Shown: one piece after another, positions 1-5,314 of the stretch
Position numbering within the stretch: the first letter of the stretch is position 1
Layout of the letters: each line of letters starts with the position of its first letter
NCBI GenBank assembly: GCA_947175805.1
Contig: CAMWOF010000059.1
Coordinates: 1 to 10,397, forward strand
Length of the DNA stretch: 10,397 nucleotides
DNA from: an uncultured Clostridiaceae bacterium
GTDB lineage: Bacteria > Bacillota > Clostridia > Lachnospirales > Lachnospiraceae
Reading direction: 5' to 3'
The notes under the pieces: generated by a model
The model's database searches: none
Seen by the model: only the letters and a program-made list of their open reading frames with translations
What the model was told of the DNA's origin: nothing
Position numbers and translations under genes: made by a program

Positions 1-348
1 ATTTAATTCCGCAAATGATGAAACACCTAACCAGGCAGAGACAGCTTTTATAAAAGTTGTATTATGCTCTGCATCCATAGAACCCAGACACCATTCCCGC
101 AGCCGCATATCTTTCTGAACTTTAATATCACTATTCCCGCTGATTAATAAAATCAACTCCGCCGTCTGCACAGCTCTTAATGTGTCACTCGCATATGCAG
201 CGCGGAAAATAGTGCCATTAATTTCGAGCCCTAAGTCCTTTGCTGCCTTTTTCCCATTACCAGTAAGTGGTGAATCACTCCATCCCTGTGCCCTGCCCAG
301 ACTGTTCAGCAAGGTTTCCCCATGCCGGACTATGTAAAAAGTAACCAC
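1..348 (-). CDS. Histidine phosphatase (phosphoglycerate mutase-like) family protein, C-terminus cut by window edge
   Basis: The first 116 codons are present and the rest runs off the window. The N-terminus reads VTFYIVRHGETLLN, with the RHGE motif whose histidine is the phospho-acceptor of the histidine phosphatase superfamily. It is followed by GRAQGWSDSPLTGNGKKAA and by ASDTLRAVQTAELI, matching the family's G.Q.W.DSPLT..G and SDL.RA.QTA blocks. I chose a GTG start at 348: the frame is closed by TAG 15 nt upstream, and AGGAAAGG lies about 7 nt before the GTG, while the ATG nearby is out of frame and soon stops. It probably removes phosphate from a small metabolite or a phosphoprotein; the substrate cannot be told. 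It begins 26 bp after the tautomerase gene, so it is probably cotranscribed with it. Family assignment is firm; specificity is open. Confidence 0.88.
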   Translation of the reverse strand, partial: MVTFYIVRHGETLLNSLGRAQGWSDSPLTGNGKKAAKDLGLEINGTIFRAAYASDTLRAVQTAELILLISGNSDIKVQKDMRLREWCLGSMDAEHNTTFIKAVSAWLGVSSFAELN

Positions 349-374
349 GCTGTCATCCCTTTCCTACTTGAAAA

Positions 375-584
375 TCACTTATGTTTCTGCATATACTCCG
401 CTTTCACTTTATCAATGGTTTTACCGCCAATGCCAAAATTTTTATCTGGCACTTCCTTAATTGTCGTGACAAAAAATTCCTGCGGCACTTTCATAATCTC
501 GGAAGATACTTCCGTCAATCGCTTTATTAGCTCCTCCTTTTGGTTATCTGATAAAGCTCCGCTTTCAACTGTAATGTAAGGCAT
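375..584 (-). CDS. 4-oxalocrotonate tautomerase family protein, 69 aa
   Basis: A small tautomerase-superfamily protein of the usual 60-70 residue length. The start is fixed by MPYITVES: removal of Met exposes the catalytic Pro1 of the family, and AGAGGAG lies about 7 nt upstream of this ATG. A longer frame upstream (to 665) has no such logic and crosses a hairpin. The C-terminal NFGIGGKTIDKVK matches the HFGIGG segment of 4-oxalocrotonate tautomerase (4-OT). The two arginines that bind substrate in Pseudomonas 4-OT (Arg11, Arg39) are not evident here: the matching places read GALSDNQK and FVTTIKE. The protein is therefore probably not a true 4-oxalocrotonate tautomerase, and its substrate is unknown. 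The gene sits 87 bp after the last gene of the unknown array and 26 bp before the histidine phosphatase, suggesting it is transcribed with both. Confidence 0.9.
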   Translation of the reverse strand: MPYITVESGALSDNQKEELIKRLTEVSSEIMKVPQEFFVTTIKEVPDKNFGIGGKTIDKVKAEYMQKHK

Positions 585-621
585 TTTATCTCTCCTCTCT
601 ATTGTTCTAAAGCTGTCTCTG

Positions 622-656
622 CTCCCCGATTCCCCTATCTGTCGGAAACCGGGGAA
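622..656 (-). promoter_or_regulatory. Strong hairpin upstream of the tautomerase, partial relative of the repeated two-hairpin element
   Basis: On the minus strand TTCCCCGGTTTCC pairs with GGGGAATCGGGGAG, about 13 bp including G-U pairs, leaving a loop of GACAGATA plus one base. The loop GACAGA is the one seen in hairpin 2 of the four intergenic elements further upstream, and the hairpin ends 37 nt before the tautomerase start, the same spacing as those copies. The first hairpin of the full element is not seen. No U-run follows, so it is not a typical intrinsic terminator. It may stabilise, process or control the mRNA between the array and the tautomerase. Pairing is seen directly; kinship with the other copies is inferred. 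Confidence 0.6.
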
Positions 657-671
657 GCCGGCCACCTAATC

Positions 672-1253
672 TTATTTATTCAAGAAATCCCAAAACTGCT
701 TATAGCCCAAATATCCTTTCAGATTCCCGGCATCATACTGTGTCTGCATGGCATCCTTCAAAACGCTGATCCAATCTGCCATTCCAAACAGATCATCATG
801 AGTTTTGTTGTCAGCGCCGTGCTGGTTTGCCCCTGCCTTTATAAAAGCAGACTGTGCGCTTGGGCATTCTCCGCTTGCTGATAAATGGCTGGAATATGCG
901 AACATATCAATATAGTCACTGCTCTTTGTATCAACCTTTGACACATCCACCATGCGCTCTGTCACATTTCCACTTTTATCCCATACTTTCACCTTATATA
1001 CCGGGTTTGCAGGATCAAATTCCTTCGGCTGGTAAACTGTAAGGGAATAATCAGCCCCACACACTGAGCCGATTGCCTTTCCATCTTTATCATTTGAAAT
1101 ATGTAACTCAAATGTGCCACTGCTCATCTGCGTGGTCTGAACCATGCCGCACATCTGGTCAGTATAATTCCTTCCCAATGTGTTCCTCTGCGCCCTTCTT
1201 GTTTCATACCCTGCTGCCGGGTATCCTACTGCTCCTATTCCACTAATGCTCAT
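672..1253 (-). CDS. Unknown protein, 193 aa, paralogue of the 178-aa neighbour
   Basis: I do not recognise this family. It starts MSISGIGAVGYPAAGYETRRA with GGAGG about 11 nt upstream of the ATG. It is a clear paralogue of the gene at 1394-1930: both have an N-terminal GIG..GYPA motif, and residues 83-115 (NPVYKVKVWDKSGN...VDVSKV) match residues 70-102 of that protein (NPLYLVKGMDKNGN...VDVSKV). Both end in a region rich in aromatic residues with a G.L.GYL.Y or G.WDGYLRY pattern. No signal peptide, membrane segment or lipobox is visible, so it is either cytoplasmic or exported by a non-Sec route. It is the last of the four array genes and is preceded by a copy of the two-hairpin element. Function is unknown; expression is probably under the LytTR system upstream. 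Confidence 0.85.
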   Translation of the reverse strand: MSISGIGAVGYPAAGYETRRAQRNTLGRNYTDQMCGMVQTTQMSSGTFELHISNDKDGKAIGSVCGADYSLTVYQPKEFDPANPVYKVKVWDKSGNVTERMVDVSKVDTKSSDYIDMFAYSSHLSASGECPSAQSAFIKAGANQHGADNKTHDDLFGMADWISVLKDAMQTQYDAGNLKGYLGYKQFWDFLNK

Positions 1254-1282
1254 TTCTTTTATTCCTCCATTATTTTAGGATC

Positions 1283-1335
1283 ACGGCTCCTCTGTCAGTC
1301 AGAGCCGTCTCTGCTCTCTCAATAAGTCCAAGCAA
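1283..1335 (-). promoter_or_regulatory. Two-hairpin RNA element, copy A (upstream of the 193-aa gene)
   Basis: Hairpin 1 (1335-1311) pairs TTGCTT with GAGCAG through two G-U pairs around a loop beginning GGACTTATT. Hairpin 2 (1308-1283) pairs ACGGCTC with GAGCCGT around TGACTGACAGAG. The element ends 30 nt before the ATG at 1253. The loop sequences are shared with copies B, C and D while the stems differ but still pair. Confidence 0.7.
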
Positions 1336-1364
1336 TACATTACTTCGTACAGAAATACATTACT
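1334..1364. repeat. Short direct repeat, 11 bp with 20-bp period
   Basis: AATACATTACT (plus strand) occurs at 1334-1344 and again at 1354-1364. The 20-bp period is the same as that of the LytTR boxes, but the sequence does not match the box consensus. The left unit overlaps hairpin 1 of copy A. It may be a small duplication or a binding site; evidence for function is weak. Confidence 0.4.
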
Positions 1365-1393
1365 GATATACTTCCGTGAGGCTTCTTGCTTAA

Positions 1394-1930
1394 CTATGAC
1401 TTGTTTTTGCAGAAAGTCAGAATATCATTGATCCATTTGCCATACCGCAGATACCCGTCCCAATTTCCAAGCGTTTTCATATCATTCATCAGCGCATATG
1501 CCGCCGAGAGATAATCCGCTTTGTCCTGATAGGAAGCAGTGCCCGCTTTATCCTTCATAATAGCCATGCTGAGGAAATTGCTGTCCGATTTATTTCCGGT
1601 ATGCGCATTTAGCGCAAGCATCTCCGTGTAAGAGCAGCTATTTGGATTCACCTTGCTTACATCTACTGTCTGCTCATATTCATTTCCGTTTTTATCCATG
1701 CCTTTTACAAGATAAAGCGGATTCTCCTCTGAATAATCATCTGCCTTATATACATTTGCACTTTCTCCTGTCTTCGCATCATAGATAGAAAATAATGCAT
1801 CCGGGGTAATATGTACTACATTTCTTGTTGTTTTCACATTCGCCCCGAAATCACCCTTCGTACTGCTTTCTGCCTTTCTTGTTCCCTGCCATGCCGGATA
1901 TCCTGTTGTCCCTATTCCATTTACATTCAT
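1394..1930 (-). CDS. Unknown protein, 178 aa, paralogue of the 193-aa neighbour
   Basis: The family is not recognised. The protein starts MNVNGIGTTGYPAWQGTRKAE, with GGAGG about 9 nt upstream of the ATG. It shares the GIG..GYPA N-terminus and the central block NPLYLVKGMDKNGN...QTVDVSKVNP (residues 70-104) with the 193-aa protein downstream. A D.K.G..Y/VY pattern suggests a small beta-rich segment. The C-terminal third (residues 135-178) looks helical and ends in WDGYLRYGKWINDILTFCKNKS. No signal peptide or membrane span is seen. The gene is shorter than its paralogue mainly because of a shorter linker after residue 110. A copy of the two-hairpin element lies 36 nt ahead of its start. Its place inside the array suggests coexpression with the other three. 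Function is unknown. Confidence 0.85.
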   Translation of the reverse strand: MNVNGIGTTGYPAWQGTRKAESSTKGDFGANVKTTRNVVHITPDALFSIYDAKTGESANVYKADDYSEENPLYLVKGMDKNGNEYEQTVDVSKVNPNSCSYTEMLALNAHTGNKSDSNFLSMAIMKDKAGTASYQDKADYLSAAYALMNDMKTLGNWDGYLRYGKWINDILTFCKNKS

Positions 1931-1966
1931 TTTTTAAGTCCTCCATTGTCATCAATTATTTTAATG

Positions 1967-2021
1967 GTGATCCCTCTGTCGGTCAGAACCACGCCTGCTC
2001 TCTCATAATAAGTCCGAGCAG
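1967..2021 (-). promoter_or_regulatory. Two-hairpin RNA element, copy B (upstream of the 178-aa gene)
   Basis: Hairpin 1 (2021-1995) pairs CTGCTC with GAGCAG around GGACTTATTATGAGA, inside which CTTAT and ATGAG can also pair. Hairpin 2 (1992-1967) pairs GTGGTTC with GGATCAC, including two G-U pairs, around TGACCGACAGAG. It ends 36 nt before the start codon. The altered hairpin 2 stem still pairs, which is evidence of selection on structure. Confidence 0.7.
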
Positions 2022-2047
2022 TTTATTGCTTCATGTAAACATACTAC

Positions 2048-2071
2048 CTAACTTCCCCTGTCAAACTTCAT
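2048..2071 (-). other. Seven-codon ORF with a strong ribosome binding site, possible leader or gene relic
   Basis: ATG at 2071 opens MKFDRGS and then TAG. It is preceded by GGGAGG at a spacing of 8 nt, one of the best ribosome sites in the window, yet the frame is only seven codons long. It lies between copies C and B of the two-hairpin element, where the other intervals between copies hold a full gene. It may be a translated leader, or the start of an array gene that has decayed or been deleted. No downstream frame restores a credible protein. Confidence 0.3.
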
Positions 2072-2155
2072 GACAAACACCTCCCTTCACTAAAAATCTG
2101 CCATCCGCTTATAACACGAAACAGCCTTCAAAAAAGTTTCATTTCTCTTATCTGT

Positions 2156-2211
2156 GGCGGCTCCTCTGTCATTCAGAGCCGCCCATGCCCCCTTATAGTA
2201 AGTCCGGGCAT
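2156..2211 (-). promoter_or_regulatory. Two-hairpin RNA element, copy C (downstream of the 243-aa gene)
   Basis: Hairpin 1 (2211-2185) pairs ATGCCC with GGGCAT around GGACTTACTATAAGG. Hairpin 2 (2183-2156) pairs GGCGGCTC with GAGCCGCC around TGAATGACAGAG. Compared with copies B and D, both sides of each stem have changed together, the clearest compensatory change in the set. It begins 9 nt after the stop of the 243-aa gene. Unlike the other copies it has no long gene directly after it; the next real start is 226 nt away. Confidence 0.72.
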
Positions 2212-2219
2212 ATCCTGCT

Positions 2220-2951
2220 TTACTTCAAAATACCCGGCATAGATGAAGCACTCATTTCATAAGCAGCAATCACGTAACTCATAGTCTCCGGTGTTCCCGC
2301 ATATGTAACCCTGCTTGCATCCGCTGTACGATTGGCAAAGAACTTCGCCATATTCTGCCGTCTGTATGCCAGCTCCGTTTCTATCCTCCGCTTCTCAGCC
2401 GCCTTTTCGCTCTGTTCACGATATTGTTGCTTGCGTTTTGCTTTCTCCTCATCTTCAGCCTTCATCTGGGCTTCTATCTTTGCCTTTTTTTCAGGCGATA
2501 CATCACCACAGACATAATAGTTCGCTGTACCGTCTGGATGAATGACCACACCATACGACTGAATTTCAAATCCTCCTGCCGCCATCTGCGCTTTTACCAT
2601 AGGTTGTGAAGCGAAAAAGTCGTCTATAATTTTTTCATAATGTGCCGCTTTCTCCGGATTATTTGCCATCTCCTCCAAAATATTTGGAGCGATTGCAATA
2701 TTATTCATCCCATATGTCCCCGTTCCCAACGCATCCATGCTCCTTTGGTCACTGCCAACATTCTGCACCATAATAGGCCCATACTTCTGTTCCAGATACT
2801 TCTGATAGGCTTCCACTTTTGATGTATCTGCCGCCTCTCCCGTTCTCTGTAACTGCTCTGTGAAACTTACCCCACTTGTGGTGGTTTTCTGTGTCCTGTT
2901 CGCATACTGGTATGCACCCGCCAAAGCACCGTTTACTCCTAAAATACTCAT
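2220..2951 (-). CDS. Unknown protein, 243 aa, with charged helix and C-terminal GILK; paralogue of the 272-aa protein
   Basis: I do not recognise the family. The start is MSILGVNGALAGAYQYANR, with AAGGAG about 11 nt upstream. It is a diverged paralogue of the 272-aa protein upstream. Both have an N-terminal short G-rich stretch followed by GVSF.E.L (residues 27-34 here), a middle helix (IAPNILEEMANNPEKAAHYE, residues 87-106), a beta-like strand pair around GVVIHPDGTANYYVCGD (134-150), a long highly charged helix (152-200, rich in K, E and R) and a C-terminus ending PGILK. No Sec signal peptide or membrane segment is evident. The charged stretch could be a coiled coil or a single alpha helix. 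The gene ends 9 nt before element copy C and is preceded by copy D. Function is unknown. Confidence 0.87.
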   Translation of the reverse strand: MSILGVNGALAGAYQYANRTQKTTTSGVSFTEQLQRTGEAADTSKVEAYQKYLEQKYGPIMVQNVGSDQRSMDALGTGTYGMNNIAIAPNILEEMANNPEKAAHYEKIIDDFFASQPMVKAQMAAGGFEIQSYGVVIHPDGTANYYVCGDVSPEKKAKIEAQMKAEDEEKAKRKQQYREQSEKAAEKRRIETELAYRRQNMAKFFANRTADASRVTYAGTPETMSYVIAAYEMSASSMPGILK

Positions 2952-2987
2952 AATAATTCTTCTCCTTCCTAATCAAAATTCCTGCTA

Positions 2988-3041
2988 CAACTCCTCTGTC
3001 ATTCAGAGTTGCCCCTGCTCCCTTGTAATAAGTCCGAGCAG
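2988..3041 (-). promoter_or_regulatory. Two-hairpin RNA element, copy D (between the 272-aa and 243-aa genes)
   Basis: Hairpin 1 (3041-3015) pairs CTGCTC with GAGCAG around GGACTTATTACAAGG. Hairpin 2 (3011-2988) pairs CAACTC with GAGTTG around TGAATGACAGAG; in copy C the same positions are a GGCTC/GAGCC stem. It begins 10 nt after the stop of the 272-aa gene and ends 37 nt before the next start. Confidence 0.72.
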
Positions 3042-3051
3042 TTATCCCCTT

Positions 3052-3870
3052 TTACTTCAAAATCCCCGCCGCTTCCATGATGTTCTGCTCATATGTATAA
3101 GCCGCAGCCGAAACCGCCTTTTTTGCTGTACTGGTCTTATAATATCTTGCATCTTCTTCCTGCTCCATCAGCTTGCGTTTCAGGGCAGCTTCCTCATTCA
3201 GACGGGCATATTCCTCACGCCTTTTCTTCTTTGCCGCCTGCTCCGCTTCAAACTGGCGTTGCTGCTCCTCTGTCGGCCCAGATATATTACCGCCGCCCCC
3301 TATTACATGATATTTTTCAATTTCTCCATTTTCATCAAGCGAAATCAGCCATGAACATACCCTGCCCGGTCTGACAGAAGTTGCTGTATATGTGGTAATA
3401 AAATTTTCAACATTCGCCATTACCCTCTTGGCCAGTTCGGGATCATTCTTCATCTTTTCCTCTAATTCCGGCGGTACAATAATCGACTTTTGCCCTAAAG
3501 TAGAATTCCACCGTGACTGTACCTGCGAACTGGTTGCTTCCGGCTCAGCTCCTGTCGGTTTCCAATTTAATACAGATGCATCGGTATTATCCTGAAAGAA
3601 TTTTTCAAGCGGAAAATCATTCCTGTCCCATGCTCCCTGCGATATCGCTGAACCATCCATTACATGGTAGTATGCTCCGGGGTACTTCGCCTGCCACATA
3701 TCCTTAAAACTCATCCCTGACACATTCGACTGTCCTGTCACTTTCTCCGCCGCCTTTGCTGCCGCAAGCTCTGCAAAGCTCACGCCATCGCTCTTGCCCG
3801 CCGCCACATTCTTCCGGTACTGCTCTGCCAGATAGTACCCTCCTAATTTACCTGTCACTCCAAAATCCAT
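3052..3870 (-). CDS. Unknown protein, 272 aa, first gene of the LytTR-box-controlled array
   Basis: The family is not recognised. I chose ATG at 3870 (MDFGVTGKLGGYYLAEQYRK) because GGAG lies 8 nt upstream and the N-terminus then lines up with the 243-aa paralogue; an ATG 18 nt further out has a poorer site. Features shared with the paralogue are GVSFAEL (29-35), PELEEKMKNDPELAKRVMAN (134-153), a strand region CSWLISLDENGEIEKYHVIG (172-191) followed by a glycine run, a charged helix (200-245, K/E/R-rich with KKKRREE) and the C-terminus AAGILK. It carries an extra 40 or so residues between 75 and 128. No signal peptide or membrane span is seen. Two tandem LytTR boxes and a promoter lie directly upstream, so it is very likely a target of the neighbouring response regulator. 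Function is unknown. Confidence 0.87.
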   Translation of the reverse strand: MDFGVTGKLGGYYLAEQYRKNVAAGKSDGVSFAELAAAKAAEKVTGQSNVSGMSFKDMWQAKYPGAYYHVMDGSAISQGAWDRNDFPLEKFFQDNTDASVLNWKPTGAEPEATSSQVQSRWNSTLGQKSIIVPPELEEKMKNDPELAKRVMANVENFITTYTATSVRPGRVCSWLISLDENGEIEKYHVIGGGGNISGPTEEQQRQFEAEQAAKKKRREEYARLNEEAALKRKLMEQEEDARYYKTSTAKKAVSAAAYTYEQNIMEAAGILK

Positions 3871-3939
3871 CTTCACTTCTCCTTTCATAAACTTTTATGC
3901 CTGTTTCGTTAAACACACATAATTTACCGCTTCATAAAA

Positions 3940-3967
3940 ATTGTCGGCAGGTGCATCCCGTTTTCAA
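3940..3967 (-). promoter_or_regulatory. Candidate promoter of the four-gene array
   Basis: TTGAAA (3967-3962) and GACAAT (3945-3940) are 16 bp apart on the minus strand. The -35 begins 7 bp after the inner LytTR box, nearly the same layout as at the regulator's own promoter (6 bp). The weak -10 would suit a promoter that needs an activator. The 5' leader would be about 60 nt. Confidence 0.45.
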
Positions 3968-3974
3968 ACCTGGA

Positions 3975-4014
3975 TTGCACCAAGTGACTATAAATTGCAC
4001 GAAATGACCATAAA
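3975..4014 (-). promoter_or_regulatory. Tandem LytTR-type operator boxes upstream of the array
   Basis: Two abutting 20-bp direct repeats on the minus strand: TTTATGGTCATTTCGTGCAA and TTTATAGTCACTTGGTGCAA, differing at 3 positions. The first begins 2 nt after the kinase stop codon. The same pair of boxes occurs upstream of the regulator gene. LytTR regulators such as AgrA and ComE bind pairs of direct repeats about two helical turns apart, which fits this 20-bp period. Binding by the adjacent regulator is inferred. Confidence 0.75.
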
Positions 4015-4016
4015 GT

Positions 4017-5312
4017 TTATATCATCACCACCGCCTGGAACTTTTCCTGGTCACAGGAGATGGCAAAATCGCCGCCGTATTTATCCACCACCGCCTTTAC
4101 GTTCATAAGGCCGACACCATGCATCCCTCCGTTGGAATCCAGGACAATGCCGTCCGTGACCTGCACCTTTTCCGCAACGGGGTTTTTTACGGAAAAGATC
4201 AGCTTCCCGCCTTCCTGCACCAGCTTGATGTTTATGACGGCTTTCCTCCCCCTGCGCACGACCTTCACGCATTCACGGATGGCGTTGTCCAGCAGGTTGG
4301 AAAGCAGGATCACCGTCTCCTCCCCGTCCAGCCGCATCCCGCTCATGTCGCTTACCCGGAATATCATGGACACACCCTGCTCCCTTGCGGCATGGAACTT
4401 CTGGTTCAGGACTGCGTTCACGACAGGGTGGTTCGTGTTGACCGCCGCCATCTCCATGGATATGCTCTCCGTCAGCCTCTCCGCAAGTTCGGCGGCGGCC
4501 TGCACATCGCCTTCCTTTAACAGCACCTGCATTGTCCTTATCTGGTTTTTATAGTCGTGCATTTTCCTCCCCTGCCGCTCATAGACCGCCTGCATATCCC
4601 GGTAATGCGCAAGCTGGCTCTCCTTCTTCTGGTCTGTCAGCGCGTTCTCCCGCAGCAGCTCCCCCTTCACAAGGATGTCCTGCATCAGACCCATCACAAG
4701 GAAGTTCATCATGATCAGCCCTGCCGCAAGGAAAAGATATACCACCTGTACCCTTTTCTCATTGCTGTAACAGAAAAGCAAGGTAAACAGGGCTATCATG
4801 GTAAACAACGGCATTATGCCTAATCTTATCCACTCCCCGTTTGAAAGCCCGCCATAATCATTCCTGCCTTTCCATATCTTCCGCAGTATGAAAAGCAGGC
4901 TCAGCCATGTCATCTTTGCAATCAGCGCCAGAAGGAGGTATTTAAGCGCATACGCCCCATCCTGCATGAAATCCCGTGAAATCCATATGCTCCCCACCTG
5001 CACCAGCAAAAAATCTGTCAGTAATATCAGACAGTAATTAAGCCCGGAAAAGAAAAGGCTCTGTTTCCACCGGACACGATAAAACAGCATACAAAATACA
5101 ATGAACGCAGATACCACTAAAAACAATTTCCATATACTGGCGTCTATCCATCGGTTTATGAATACAGCAGCCGCAATCATAAGAAAAAGTAGCCAGTACC
5201 TATATTTTCCTATCTTTCCTATTTTCTTCTGTTCCATAAAAGTGTCAAAGAAATACAGACTTCCCCATGTTTCTGCCGCCATGATGAAGCAGGAAACAAT
5301 AATCCTCTCCAT
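4017..5312 (-). CDS. AgrC-like GHKL sensor histidine kinase, 431 aa
   Basis: Membrane sensor kinase of the HPK10/AgrC type. Hydrophobic spans cover roughly residues 1-25, 40-55, 61-80, 86-110, 121-143, 163-182 and 188-210, giving about six to seven transmembrane segments. The phospho-acceptor box is MHDYKNQIRTMQ (His252). The ATPase part has the N-box NLLDNAIREC (Asn343) and the G-box GGMHGVGLMNVKAVVDKYGG (395-414). The length fits the family (about 430). I chose ATG at 5312, 2 nt after the regulator's TGA with GGAG 5 nt upstream; a GTG at 5318 overlapping the stop is possible. It is translationally coupled to the LytTR regulator before it and presumably phosphorylates it. AgrC kinases sense cyclic peptides, but no agrB or agrD gene is visible here, so the signal is unknown. 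Confidence 0.93.
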   Translation of the reverse strand: MERIIVSCFIMAAETWGSLYFFDTFMEQKKIGKIGKYRYWLLFLMIAAAVFINRWIDASIWKLFLVVSAFIVFCMLFYRVRWKQSLFFSGLNYCLILLTDFLLVQVGSIWISRDFMQDGAYALKYLLLALIAKMTWLSLLFILRKIWKGRNDYGGLSNGEWIRLGIMPLFTMIALFTLLFCYSNEKRVQVVYLFLAAGLIMMNFLVMGLMQDILVKGELLRENALTDQKKESQLAHYRDMQAVYERQGRKMHDYKNQIRTMQVLLKEGDVQAAAELAERLTESISMEMAAVNTNHPVVNAVLNQKFHAAREQGVSMIFRVSDMSGMRLDGEETVILLSNLLDNAIRECVKVVRRGRKAVINIKLVQEGGKLIFSVKNPVAEKVQVTDGIVLDSNGGMHGVGLMNVKAVVDKYGGDFAISCDQEKFQAVVMI

Positions 5313-5314
5313 AG

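Noticed and set aside
622..656. Hairpin taken as the intrinsic terminator of the array
   Set aside because: No U-run follows on the minus strand, and its loop and spacing match the intergenic elements, so a regulatory or stabilising role is favoured.
1283..3041. Repeats read as a CRISPR array or as transposon ends
   Set aside because: Only four copies, hundreds of bases apart with genes between them, and stems that vary with compensation; no cas or transposase gene is present.
2860..3354. Plus-strand open frame of 164 codons opposite the array genes
   Set aside because: It is antisense to two well-supported minus-strand genes and to element copy D; its Leu/Ser/Cys-rich reading is typical of a shadow frame.
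3965..4020. Tandem boxes taken as part of a mobile element end
   Set aside because: The same boxes in the same promoter geometry precede the regulator gene, and no transposase or target duplication is seen.
4060..4554. Plus-strand open frame of 164 codons opposite the kinase gene
   Set aside because: Lies wholly inside the kinase ATPase domain on the other strand, which has intact N and G boxes.
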